This document shows, in pieces, positions 46,203-54,012 of a stretch of 64,000 nt of DNA. The notes below the pieces were generated by a model. The model did not search any database and was not told the DNA's origin. It saw only the letters and a program-made list of their open reading frames with translations. The stretch comes from Limnobacter sp. 130 (GTDB lineage Bacteria; Pseudomonadota; Gammaproteobacteria; Burkholderiales; Burkholderiaceae_B): assembly GCF_902506325.1 (NCBI RefSeq), contig NZ_LR732328.1:310001-374000 (forward strand), written 5' to 3'. The first letter of the stretch is position 1. Each line of letters opens with the position of its first letter. A program made the translations under genes and the position numbers.

Positions 46203-46946
46203 TCAATCGTTCTCGGCGAGTTGGCGTTTGATTTTTGCGAGGTCAGCCGATTTGCCTTCGTGATCAACTTGCTCCAACTTGTAACCAAAGCCGTACACGG
46301 GTGTTAATCTGAAACCTTGTTCTGGCCGCAAAGCCAGCTTGGAGCGCACGCGGGATATGTGAGTGTCCATGGTTCGGGAGGGCAAGTCGGTGTCGCGCCC
46401 CCACACGGTTTCCTGAATGTGTGAACGTGACAGTGGTTTGCCCAGATTGCGAAATAGCAACAAGGCCAAGTCGAATTCTTTCTGGGTCATGACCACGCGT
46501 TTGGTGTGGCGCACGATGGTTGAAAACTTGGGATGAAATTCCAGGTCGGTAATTTCAAATACCTCGGGCGCGGTCAGTTCAGGGTAGGCGCGACGCAACA
46601 GGGCATTGACACGGGCAACCAGTTCGCCGCGACGAATGGGTTTGATCATGTAGTCATCAGCCCCTGCGTTAAGGGCTTCAACAATATTCTCTTCGTCTGT
46701 TTTTGAGGTAATAAAGAGTACGGGTACTTTGATGTGCAGTGTGTCGCGGATCCAGTGCATCACCTTGGGGCCTGAGCTGTCGGGCAACACCCAATCGAGC
46801 AGCACCAGGTCGAAACTGTCGCGGTACAGCGCAGTCTGGAAGCTTTTGAATGTGGCAAAGCAATGGCATTTGTGGTTTACGGATTCGAGCACCCAGCGCA
46901 ACATTTCGCTTTGTGTCAGGTCGTCTTCAAGAATGGCGATGCGCAT
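46203..46946 (-). CDS. OmpR-family response regulator (orphan)
   Basis: Two-domain response regulator of 247 residues. The receiver (about 1-120) has the acidic pair EDD (7-9), phosphoacceptor Asp51 (LVLLDWVLPDSSG) and Lys in ITSKTDEE. The C-terminal winged helix (about 130-225) shows LALLLFRNLGKPLSRSHIQE and RTMDTHISRVRSKLAL. A charged tail of about 20 residues follows. No sensor kinase is adjacent, so the signal is unknown. Confidence 0.92.
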   Translation of the reverse strand: MRIAILEDDLTQSEMLRWVLESVNHKCHCFATFKSFQTALYRDSFDLVLLDWVLPDSSGPKVMHWIRDTLHIKVPVLFITSKTDEENIVEALNAGADDYMIKPIRRGELVARVNALLRRAYPELTAPEVFEITDLEFHPKFSTIVRHTKRVVMTQKEFDLALLLFRNLGKPLSRSHIQETVWGRDTDLPSRTMDTHISRVRSKLALRPEQGFRLTPVYGFGYKLEQVDHEGKSADLAKIKRQLAEND

Positions 46947-47073
46947 GGGTGTGGCTCCTGCTTTTGGGATATTGTTACCACAATGTTAATTTGTGTGTTG
47001 ACAGTTTAATCCTTTAAACAGACTGTGAAACACAATGTTGCTTTTTTGTTAAATTGCAAGTTGGGCTGATTTA
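46947..47073 (-). promoter_or_regulatory. Upstream region of the response regulator with 9-bp direct repeats
   Basis: This AT-rich 127-bp region separates the response-regulator start from the stop of the tetR-type gene. CACAATGTT occurs at 46979-46987 and again at 47031-47039, exactly 52 bp apart, about five helical turns. They could be binding sites for the regulator or chance repeats in AT-rich DNA. No firm -35/-10 pair was placed. Confidence 0.3.
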
Positions 47074-47718
47074 TCAATCAGGAATCCGAACGCTTTCCTG
47101 TTCCAGCTTCATGGCGTGGGTGGCGTGGGCGCCAGCAAAAATGACCGCCACGATGCGAAGCGCCTTGTCATAAATGGCCTGCCGTTGATCGGGCTTCTCG
47201 ACATATTCAACGGCCATGAACAGCACATTTTGAGCCAAGACCTCGAGCACTTCGATCATTTCTTCTTTGGGTAGGCCAGGCAGCAGGGCGGCAATTCGAT
47301 TGTCGCTGCAAATGTCTTCACTAATCGCTCGAATTGTTTTCTTCAGTCCATCCCGCATGCGCTCAAGTGCACCGAATGCCTCGGAAGCGCCAACCACCAC
47401 GGGTTTTGGATTGTCGGCTGCCCAGTCAAAAAACCGTTTGACCAGCATGGGGCGAATATCGAGGTCCGCTTCTTTGGCGGTACTCATGCGTACTTCAGTG
47501 AAGGCGTCCAGTACAGCTTTTTCTACTTCCAGAATGACCGCCGTGCCGAGGTCGGCCAGGTCTTCGAAGTGGCGGTAAAAAGCGGGTGCAGACAGTTTCG
47601 CCTCGCGGGTAATTTCGCGAATGCCAAGGCTGGAGAAACTTCGCCTTTGATAGCTCAGGTTTAGCGCAGCCTCAATAAGCCGGGTGCGTCCATGGACGGT
47701 TGATGCAGAGGATGTCAT
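47074..47718 (-). CDS. TetR-family transcriptional regulator of the alkB-like operon
   Basis: The 214-residue protein has a TetR HTH at about 20-65 (LGIREITREAKLSAPAFYRHFEDL), followed by a ligand-binding helical domain. The N-terminal pattern resembles FabR/DesT-type lipid regulators. The ATG at 47718 (MTSSASTVHG) is set by family fit. A consensus TATAAT ends only 9 bp upstream, so the mRNA would have almost no leader. It is divergent from the AlkB-like hydroxylase, and palindromes over both promoters suggest it represses both genes. Confidence 0.9.
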   Translation of the reverse strand: MTSSASTVHGRTRLIEAALNLSYQRRSFSSLGIREITREAKLSAPAFYRHFEDLADLGTAVILEVEKAVLDAFTEVRMSTAKEADLDIRPMLVKRFFDWAADNPKPVVVGASEAFGALERMRDGLKKTIRAISEDICSDNRIAALLPGLPKEEMIEVLEVLAQNVLFMAVEYVEKPDQRQAIYDKALRIVAVIFAGAHATHAMKLEQESVRIPD

Positions 47719-47727
47719 AAGCGACTG

Positions 47728-47756
47728 ATTATAACCAAAACCCGAACAGCTGTTAT
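47728..47756 (-). promoter_or_regulatory. tetR-type gene promoter with overlapping operator copy
   Basis: On the minus strand ATAACA (47756-47751; 4 of 6 to TTGACA), a 17-bp spacer and a perfect TATAAT (47733-47728) form a promoter. AACAGCTGTTA (47745-47755) covers the -35 side and matches 10 of 11 bases of the core of the larger palindrome at 47815-47825. This suggests autoregulation. Confidence 0.6.
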
Positions 47757-47800
47757 GAATCCGTGATTTAGAAGTTTTATCCAATTGATGACAAAGGGTA

Positions 47801-47831
47801 TTGACGAGCATGTTAACAGTTGTTAACATGC
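47801..47831 (+). promoter_or_regulatory. alkB-like promoter overlapped by a palindromic operator
   Basis: TTGACG (47801-47806), a 17-bp spacer and TAACAT (47824-47829) form a sigma-70-type promoter 70 bp before the hydroxylase ATG. The spacer and -10 are covered by an inverted repeat with 11-bp arms, GCATGTTAACA-GT-TGTTAACATGC (47808-47831). Binding of the divergent TetR protein here would block RNA polymerase (inference). Confidence 0.7.
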
Positions 47832-47899
47832 GAAGCATCAGGGATAGACCAAGCCCCACACTCAATAATCAGAGGGCACTTTTGAACGGGAGACCTCAC

Positions 47900-49102
47900 A
47901 TGTTGCATTACCTTAAATTCACAACATTTCCTGTGATCGCCATTGGCGTCATGCACGCCATGATGCAAGGCGGTGCCTGGATGTACACCGGTATTGCCGC
48001 TTTGGTATTGGTGGTTGCACTGGGTGATATTTTGTTGCCAGACGACCGCAGTGAACCACGCATGGAGGGGGAGTTTTTTCTGAACCTGATGCTGTGGCTG
48101 ACCCTGCCGATTTTGATGTGGGTGACGTTGTGCTTCACTTGGGCGGTGGGGCCTGTGGACGTGTTGGGCATTGACGGGTTCATGAAAAGTACCTTTGGGT
48201 ATGATCGTTTGCAGTTGCAGGTTGACACCACGTGGTACCAGTGGTTTGTTGGTGCAGTGGCCGGAGCGTTCTTGTTTGGTGCTGGCGGCACAAACGTGGG
48301 CCACGAGTTGACCCACAGAACCTACAGCCTGCGCGATATGATTTTGGGACGCTGGATGTTGGCGTTTACTTGCGATGCTTCCTTTGCGATTGAGCATGTG
48401 TACGGCCACCACAAAAACCTGGGTACACCCGCTGACCCAGCCACGGCGCAGCGCGGTGAAAATGTGTATGGCTTTGTACTGAAAAGTACCATTGGCGGTT
48501 ACAAGTCGGCATGGAGACTGGAAAAGCAGCGTTTGGCGAAGTTCAACCGGTCGGTTTGGAACCCTGTTCACAGCCGCATGATGCGTGGCAATTTGATGAG
48601 CCTGAGTTTGTTTGCTGCTTCGTTTTACATCGGCGGCTGGGTTGGCATGGTGATGTTCTGGATCATGAGTGCGGGCGGCAAAACCCTGCTTGAAATCGTG
48701 AACTACATGGAGCATTACGGCATTGTTCGTCGCCCGGAAGACAAGGTAGAGCCACGCCACAGCTGGAATACCAATGCATCGGTATCGACAGCACTGTTGT
48801 ATGCGCTGACACGCCATTCACACCACCATGCTGAGGCAGACCAGGAATACTGGAACTTGCGCAGTTATCGCCATGCGCCCATGTTGCCAACGGGATATTT
48901 AGGAACAATTTTGCTGGCCTTGGTGCCACCGCTGTACAAAAAGGCAATGACACCTTTGCTGAATCACTGGGATGAAACTTTCGCTACGCCTGAAGAGAAA
49001 AAACTGGCCATTGAGGCCAGTGTAAAAAGTGGAATGAAAGGTTTGAAGTCGGCTCAGTTGGGGCAGCAAGCCAACCAACAATTCAACCGCGCTGCAGCGT
49101 AA
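47900..49102 (+). CDS. alkB: AlkB-type alkane 1-monooxygenase / membrane hydroxylase
   Basis: Integral-membrane di-iron hydroxylase expected to oxidise the terminal carbon of alkanes or related fatty chains. The 400-residue protein has the His boxes HELTHR, EHVYGHHKNLG and RHSHHHAEADQEYWNLRSY, plus the AlkB-specific NYMEHYGIVR. Four to six transmembrane helices occupy the first half and centre. The ATG at 47900 has GGGAGA upstream. The redox partner lies 12 bp downstream. The substrate range cannot be read from sequence; a fatty-acid desaturase or hydroxylase role remains possible. Confidence 0.87.
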   Translation: MLHYLKFTTFPVIAIGVMHAMMQGGAWMYTGIAALVLVVALGDILLPDDRSEPRMEGEFFLNLMLWLTLPILMWVTLCFTWAVGPVDVLGIDGFMKSTFGYDRLQLQVDTTWYQWFVGAVAGAFLFGAGGTNVGHELTHRTYSLRDMILGRWMLAFTCDASFAIEHVYGHHKNLGTPADPATAQRGENVYGFVLKSTIGGYKSAWRLEKQRLAKFNRSVWNPVHSRMMRGNLMSLSLFAASFYIGGWVGMVMFWIMSAGGKTLLEIVNYMEHYGIVRRPEDKVEPRHSWNTNASVSTALLYALTRHSHHHAEADQEYWNLRSYRHAPMLPTGYLGTILLALVPPLYKKAMTPLLNHWDETFATPEEKKLAIEASVKSGMKGLKSAQLGQQANQQFNRAAA

Positions 49103-49114
49103 AAGGAGAGAACC

Positions 49115-50188
49115 ATGAAATTGCTTGAATGGTTTGGATTGCAGGGTGGCGCAGCGGCTGGCAAGAGAGGGAAGGTGACTCACAAGGTGAGTGTGGCCCC
49201 GGGTGGTCAAAGTTTTGAAGTAGAGAAAGGTCGCAAGGTGATTTTGAATTCGGCGTTGTCGGCTGGTTTGGGGTTTCCGCACAACTGCAGGGTGGGTAGC
49301 TGTACCCAGTGCAAGTGCAAACTGAAAAGCGGCAAAGTGCGTGAACTGACCGACTCCAGTTATGTGTTGAGTGCTGAGGACTTGAAAGCAGGCATGATTT
49401 TGGCCTGCCAGTCGATTCCGGAAACCGATCTGGAAATTGAGGTGGAATTGACTTCGGGCGGTGATCGACTGGTGGAAACGCGCGGCACGATTGTGGGTCA
49501 AAAAGATTTGACGCACGACATCGTTGAGTTGCGTGTTGCGCTGGATGACCCCATGCCTTTCAAGGCGGGTCAGTATGCCGAAATTCGTTTGGAAGAGTTT
49601 AGCTTGTCGCGCAACTACAGCTTTGCCATGGCACCCAAAGGGCAAGAAGCCAATGAACTGGTTTTCCATGTTCGAAAAGTGCCAGGTGGTAAATTCACTG
49701 AGTGGTTGTTTGCTGCCAACCGACAGGAAACCCGACTTAGCATGAGTGGTCCGTTTGGCGATTTTTATCTGCGTTCGGCCGAAGGTGAAAAACCAGCGCC
49801 GATTGTGTGTGTTGCAGGTGGCAGTGGCATGGCGCCAATTTTAAGTTTGCTGGATCAGGCCAAATGGGCGGGTGAAACACGCGATGCAGTTTATTTGTTC
49901 GGTGCACGCACCCAGCAGGATTTGTATGCGGAGGAAGAAATTGCTCGCATTCAACAGGGTTGGCGCGGTTCGCTGAATTTTAAGCAGGTGTTGTCTGAAG
50001 AACCCGTGAACACAAGCTGGGCAGGTGCGCGTGGTTATGTCACAGACGAATTGGACAAGCTTCAGTTGAACTGGTCAGAAGTTCAAGCTTACTTGTGTGG
50101 TCCGCCCGCGATGATTGATGCGGCAATCGCAAAATTTTCCAAGCTGGGCGTAAAAGCTGTAAACATCCGTTATGACAAGTTTGAGTGA
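49115..50188 (+). CDS. Ferredoxin-NAD(P)H reductase, electron donor for the hydroxylase
   Basis: Single-component electron-transfer protein of 357 residues. Residues about 20-115 form a plant-type [2Fe-2S] ferredoxin (CRVGSCTQCKCKL then ILACQS). The FAD domain is about 120-220 (RNYSFAM) and the NAD(P) domain about 225-350 (PIVCVAGGSGMAPILSLL; YLCGPPAMIDAA). Short spacing to the alkB-like gene indicates one operon, ended by the 50205-50233 terminator. Confidence 0.92.
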   Translation: MKLLEWFGLQGGAAAGKRGKVTHKVSVAPGGQSFEVEKGRKVILNSALSAGLGFPHNCRVGSCTQCKCKLKSGKVRELTDSSYVLSAEDLKAGMILACQSIPETDLEIEVELTSGGDRLVETRGTIVGQKDLTHDIVELRVALDDPMPFKAGQYAEIRLEEFSLSRNYSFAMAPKGQEANELVFHVRKVPGGKFTEWLFAANRQETRLSMSGPFGDFYLRSAEGEKPAPIVCVAGGSGMAPILSLLDQAKWAGETRDAVYLFGARTQQDLYAEEEIARIQQGWRGSLNFKQVLSEEPVNTSWAGARGYVTDELDKLQLNWSEVQAYLCGPPAMIDAAIAKFSKLGVKAVNIRYDKFE

Positions 50189-50204
50189 CAATCAGTGAAG
50201 TAAT

Positions 50205-50233
50205 AAAAAAGCCACCGATGAGGTGGCTTTTTT
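50205..50233. terminator. Bidirectional terminator between the alkB operon and the small repeat-protein gene
   Basis: GCCACC (50211-50216) pairs with GGTGGC (50222-50227) around loop GATGA. The stem is flanked by a run of six A on the left and six T on the right, so it can end transcripts on both strands: the ferredoxin reductase and the convergent gene ending at 50252. Confidence 0.85.
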
Positions 50234-50251
50234 ATTGCACCAATTTTTGAG

Positions 50252-51091
50252 TCAAACAGGTAAATTGCCGGTGATTGCATCAAGCGGCAACGTGTCGGCG
50301 GGGTTGGGCGCTGAGCCAATTGGCAGCGATCCCAAGGCGTCGAACAAAGGGTCTGAAATCACTGATAGCGGGGTGTCACCCAAGGCATCGGCCAGTGGAT
50401 CCAGTACGGCATCCAGCGGCGTGCCGGTCGTGCCTTCGTCAACTGGGGCTTCTGGCTCGTCTGGGTTGTCTACAGGTTCTTCTGGTTCTTCTGGCTCTTC
50501 CGGGTTCTCAGGATTCTCCGGATTTTCATTTTCGTCTGGGTTGTCGGGGTTATCTACCGGTTCTGTGGTTTCATCACCGTTGTCCACGCGCACATCGGTG
50601 AATGCAGAACCTTCTGCATTGGTGTCGTCTCCGGAGGATGCTGCTAGCGCTGCCACACCTACGCCACCACCAATGGCGGTGGCAATGCCGCTGACACTGC
50701 CTGCTGTGCCTGCTGATAGAAGACCTGCCCCAACCAGGCCACTGAAGCCAGTGCCGGCGTCGGCTAGCAAGACTGCACCGTCTGTGCCTTCGCTGATTGC
50801 GAAGAGCTCGACGCCTTCGGTCAAAGAGGTTACTTCAATTACTCCGCCTTGCGCAGCGGAGTTGGTGGCAATTTGAGCGGCTGATTCTGGGGCCAGGGTA
50901 ACCAGTGAGTCGGCTTGTCCTGTGCCTTGTCCCGGTAATTCAATATCAACAGCTACCAAGTCTTTGTTTTGAAGAACGTCGCCAGCAAGAATTGCATCGC
51001 CTTGGCGCAAGGTGAGTTGCTCGCCTTGGCGTTGAACCAAAAGCTTGTCTGTCTTGGAGGCAATGGTGCCAATTTTTGGGGCCGTGCTCAT
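50252..51091 (-). CDS. Acidic BapA-prefix-like repeat protein (small paralogue)
   Basis: The 279-residue protein has no signal peptide. Residues about 1-110 resemble the N-terminal prefix/retention-type domain of BapA/LapA-like adhesins (RQGEQLTLRQGDAILAGDVL; SLTEGVELFAISEGTDGAVL). A Gly/Ala-rich hydrophobic stretch follows at about 117-150 ([16 protein letters not shown]), then a Pro/Glu/Asp-rich low-complexity linker with PENPE-type repeats (about 175-215). A C-terminal unit, [18 protein letters not shown], matches the repeat of the larger upstream paralogue. No RTX repeats or type I secretion genes are visible. Function is unknown; a surface or secreted role is only suggested. Confidence 0.75.
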   Translation of the reverse strand: MSTAPKIGTIASKTDKLLVQRQGEQLTLRQGDAILAGDVLQNKDLVAVDIELPGQGTGQADSLVTLAPESAAQIATNSAAQGGVIEVTSLTEGVELFAISEGTDGAVLLADAGTGFSGLVGAGLLSAGTAGSVSGIATAIGGGVGVAALAASSGDDTNAEGSAFTDVRVDNGDETTEPVDNPDNPDENENPENPENPEEPEEPEEPVDNPDEPEAPVDEGTTGTPLDAVLDPLADALGDTPLSVISDPLFDALGSLPIGSAPNPADTLPLDAITGNLPV

Positions 51092-51162
51092 GAGGTGATG
51101 TCCGTTGAGTTGTCGGTAAAGTTATTATTTTTACTGCGTTGTGCATTGATTTGGATTCAAAT

Positions 51163-51190
51163 AAAAAACCCCTCCGAAGAGGGGTTTTTT
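51163..51190 (-). terminator. Terminator between the two repeat-protein genes
   Basis: A perfect 12-bp stem, AAAAAACCCCTC/GAGGGGTTTTTT, closes on a CGAA tetraloop. It lies 19 bp past the stop of the large Ser-Asp repeat gene, so the smaller paralogue downstream probably uses its own promoter in the 72 bp before its ATG. Confidence 0.88.
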
Positions 51191-51208
51191 GGTTTGCTCA
51201 GTGTGTGA

Positions 51209-53506
51209 TTAACCGAGTCCGCCTGTCAGTGGGCTGATTGCGTCCTGAAGCGGGGCTGTCACAGTGCTGATGGGTGTGCCATCTGCCGCGCCAAGCAAGT
51301 CGTCTACTGGAGAAGTGTCGCCACCACCCATCACTGCTTCAGCCAATGGGTCGACAACAGCGTCCAGCGGGGTTCCGGTGGTGCCACCTGTGTCGTCACC
51401 GCCACCTGCCACTGCTTCGGCCAATGGATCGAGAACAACATCCAGCGGAGTTCCGGTGGTGCCACCTGTGTCGTCACCGCCACCTGCCACTGCATCGGCC
51501 AATGGGTCGAGAACAACATCCAGCGGAGTTCCGGTGGTGCCGCCTGTGTCATCACCGCCACCTGCCACTGCATCGGCCAATGGATCGAGAACAACATCCA
51601 GCGGAGTTCCGGTGGTGCCGCCTGTGTCATCACCGCCACCTGCCACTGCATCGGCCAATGGATCGAGAACAACATCCAGCGGAGTTCCGGTGGTGCCGCC
51701 TGTGTCACCGCCGCCTGTGTCGTCACCACCGCCGGACAATGCATCACTGATTGGGTCGGTCACTGCTTCAAGAGGGGTATTCGCACCGACATCATCAATC
51801 ACGCCAGCCACGTTTTCAGCAAACACGGCGGGGTCCGAGTTGTCCATCAAGGCATCGGTTAGTGGTGACAATGGTGTTTCTGGTGTTTCACCGCCGCCGT
51901 CCAATGCACCTGTAAGTGGATCGAGTACAACATCCAGAGGTGTACCAGTTGTACCGCCTTCCTCGGGAGGAGGTTCTTCTGTATCGGGGGTGCTCTCGCC
52001 GCCCAGCAATGTGCCGACTGTCGTGATCAGTTCCTCGCCAGGGCCGGCCATTTCCGCATTGTCGATAAACGCATCACCTACATCAGAGATGCCAGATGAC
52101 AAGGCCGACACGACCATGTCAGACACGGCTGATGTTGCTGGATCAAGAGGTGCAAGCGCACTGTCTTCATTGGTCAAGTCCGTGAGGCCTTCACCAGCTT
52201 CGTCCAGGGTGCCGCTCAAGCCTGTCGAGCCACCTGATTCTTCATCGGTGCCAACGATTGGTGCGAGGATTCCCGAGGTCAGTGGGCTCAGTTGGCTTTC
52301 GTCAGCCGCCAGCGTGTCGCCGACACTGCTTAAGCCTGAGGCAACGCCGTCGGTGCCGTCCTCTTCGCTGTAGCCGAGTGTCTGAGCCAATGGGTCAACC
52401 ACTGGGTCAAGCGGAGTTTCTTCCGCACCTTCAGCCAAGCCTTGTGAAAGATTGCTGACTACGCCGACCAAGCCTTCCTGGTCATTGGTGTAGCCCTCTT
52501 GTGGCTGACCTATTGTTTCAGCCAGGACTGTTGACAAGCCGGAGGGGTCTTGCTCGGAGAAGCTTGCGATCCCGTCAGAAACCGTAGTCAGCCCATCGGC
52601 CAGTGCGCCTGTCGCAGCGGTCAATGGAGCCAAGGGGGTTTCTTCCAAACTTTGGTTCAAGGAATCAATACCGCCGATCAGGCCTGATGTGTCGCCGTCT
52701 GCATCGCTGTCGGAATCGGAATCGGAATCTGAATCGGAGTCGCTGTCGGAGTCAGAATCGCTGTCGGAGTCAGAGTCGCTGTCGGAGTCAGAATCGCTGT
52801 CAGAATCAGAATCGCTGTCGGAGTCAGAATCGCTGTCGGAGTCAGAATCGCTGTCGGAGTCAGAGTCGCTGTCGGAGTCAGAATCGCTGTCGGAGTCAGA
52901 ATCGCTGTCGGAGTCAGAATCGCTGTCGGAGTCAGAATCGCTGTCGGAGTCGGAATCGCTGTCGGAGTCAGAGTCGCTGTCAGAGTCGCTGTCAGAGTCG
53001 GAATCGCTGTCGTCGCTGGGGTCGACGGTGGTGGTTGTGTCATCGCCATCATCACTTAAGGCCAGCGCGCCAAGGGCTGCGCCACCAATTGCTGCGCCCA
53101 CGCCTGCGCCTGCACTGCCGCCTGCCAACAAACCAGCACCAACCAGGCCGGACATGGTTCCTTCGTACGGAGTCAGAATGGCGGAACTCACATCGTTGTC
53201 GATGTCATACAGTTCAACGCCTTCGCTAAGAGCAACTACTTCAGTACGTGTAGCGCCATCTGCAACTGTAGAGGCAATTTGCTCAAGCTTCGCAGATGCA
53301 TTCGGTGCCAATTGCAACAGGGTGTCGCCGTGTCCGGCTGACACTGCTGGCATCAAGACTTCAGCAGTTTGTGTTCCAGTGTTGGTGACCACATCGTTCC
53401 ACTTCAGTGCGTCGCCTTGGCTGAGGTTTACAATTTGGCCACCACGTTCAACTTGCAGGCCACCTGCTGTTTTAATAATGCCCACATTGGGATTTGCGTT
53501 TTCCAT
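51209..53506 (-). CDS. Large acidic Ser-Asp repeat protein with BapA-prefix-like N-terminus
   Basis: 765-residue, strongly acidic protein. Residues about 1-110 form the prefix/retention-like domain shared with the 279-residue neighbour ([39 protein letters not shown]). A Gly/Ala-rich hydrophobic stretch spans about 118-150. Residues about 165-268 are a pure Ser-Asp tract of about 50 dipeptides. A long middle region has degenerate repeats, and residues about 592-722 contain five 26-residue repeats ([16 protein letters not shown]). The ATG at 53506 ([10 protein letters not shown]) has AAGGAA 9 bases upstream and is preferred over a GTG at 53572. No signal peptide, RTX motif or LPXTG anchor is seen. 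Probable surface or matrix protein (inference). Confidence 0.78.
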   Translation of the reverse strand: MENANPNVGIIKTAGGLQVERGGQIVNLSQGDALKWNDVVTNTGTQTAEVLMPAVSAGHGDTLLQLAPNASAKLEQIASTVADGATRTEVVALSEGVELYDIDNDVSSAILTPYEGTMSGLVGAGLLAGGSAGAGVGAAIGGAALGALALSDDGDDTTTTVDPSDDSDSDSDSDSDSDSDSDSDSDSDSDSDSDSDSDSDSDSDSDSDSDSDSDSDSDSDSDSDSDSDSDSDSDSDSDSDSDSDSDSDSDSDSDSDSDSDSDSDSDSDADGDTSGLIGGIDSLNQSLEETPLAPLTAATGALADGLTTVSDGIASFSEQDPSGLSTVLAETIGQPQEGYTNDQEGLVGVVSNLSQGLAEGAEETPLDPVVDPLAQTLGYSEEDGTDGVASGLSSVGDTLAADESQLSPLTSGILAPIVGTDEESGGSTGLSGTLDEAGEGLTDLTNEDSALAPLDPATSAVSDMVVSALSSGISDVGDAFIDNAEMAGPGEELITTVGTLLGGESTPDTEEPPPEEGGTTGTPLDVVLDPLTGALDGGGETPETPLSPLTDALMDNSDPAVFAENVAGVIDDVGANTPLEAVTDPISDALSGGGDDTGGGDTGGTTGTPLDVVLDPLADAVAGGGDDTGGTTGTPLDVVLDPLADAVAGGGDDTGGTTGTPLDVVLDPLADAVAGGGDDTGGTTGTPLDVVLDPLAEAVAGGGDDTGGTTGTPLDAVVDPLAEAVMGGGDTSPVDDLLGAADGTPISTVTAPLQDAISPLTGGLG
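51341..51730 (-). repeat. Five tandem 78-bp coding repeats
   Basis: Five head-to-tail copies of a 78-bp unit, with starts at 51341, 51419, 51497, 51575 and 51653. They encode a 26-residue repeat rich in Gly, Asp, Thr and Pro ([19 protein letters not shown] then AGGGDDT). Copies are nearly identical, implying recent duplication. Diverged copies lie farther into the gene near 51890-51960, and one lies in the paralogue near 50370-50440. Confidence 0.9.
52702..53013 (-). repeat. Ser-Asp dipeptide tract with 18-bp periodicity
   Basis: About 310 bp encoding roughly 50 Ser-Asp dipeptides. On the plus strand the unit TCGCTGTCGGAGTCAGAA recurs every 18 bp with small variants, so DNA periodicity is three dipeptides. 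Such tracts vary in length by slippage or recombination. They act as flexible stalks in gram-positive surface proteins; in this context the role is inferred. Confidence 0.92.
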
Positions 53507-54012
53507 GATTTTAAGTTCCTTGGCGCTAGAGAGTTTGTTCGGCAAGTTCACTGCTATAAGCGTTTTACTCACAGCAGTTTCAATTGGATTCAGGAAAGCG
53601 AAAATATCCGCTGGAATATATTTGCTTCTCGGGCAAGGGTTGGTTTAATTGTTAAATTTGGTTGTAGTTGTTTTGAATGAATTGTTTTTGGGTGTTGATA
53701 ATTGAGGATTTTTGTGCCACCTGGGCTTTGTGAAATTCACGCCGTTTTTTATTTTAAAATCTCAGGAAACGGCATCTTGTTGCGTGTAATTCTGTAAGTG
53801 AAGAGGAAGGCTGGGGACTCATTTGGGTGGGGGGTTCTTAGAATTATTCCGATAACAAATTTCTGATTTAAATTGTTGGCTGAGCAATTTATTCAGGACC
53901 AGCGTAAATTTCTGCATTTTTATTTGATATTTCAGTCTGACCATTTCTTGATGCCTTTTTGGGGTGTCAAAGTATCAATTCGGGAAGCGTTGACCAATCT
54001 GTCCAGGGAAGC
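53507..54012. other. AT-rich divergent intergenic region before tamA
   Basis: A 506-bp gap between the divergent starts of the Ser-Asp repeat protein and tamA, clearly richer in A+T than its surroundings (for example TTTTTTATTTTAAAATC at 53744-53760). No convincing gene, RNA or repeat was seen. A weak candidate for a tamA promoter is TTGATG (53948-53953) with TATCAA (53973-53978), spacer 19. Signals for the minus-strand gene could not be placed. Confidence 0.45.

Noticed and set aside
47900-49102. Acyl desaturase of the DesB type
   Set aside because: The TetR plus reductase arrangement recalls desT-desCB, but the histidine boxes and NYMEHYG motif follow AlkB, not acyl-CoA desaturases.
51264-52373. 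Long open frame on the plus strand over the Ser-Asp protein gene
   Set aside because: It is the mirror of the biased repeat composition: low-complexity Pro/Ser/Val repeats in phase with the minus-strand repeats, no ribosome site, and no domain.
52702-53013. CRISPR-like array
   Set aside because: The 18-bp units are contiguous with no spacers and encode Ser-Asp; no cas genes are present. The 78-bp repeats are likewise coding.
52603-53648. Arg/Ser-rich and Ser/Glu-rich frames antisense to the Ser-Asp tract
   Set aside because: A short-period repeat is open in several frames. The acidic Ser-Asp reading fits the complete gene with a start, ribosome site and terminator.
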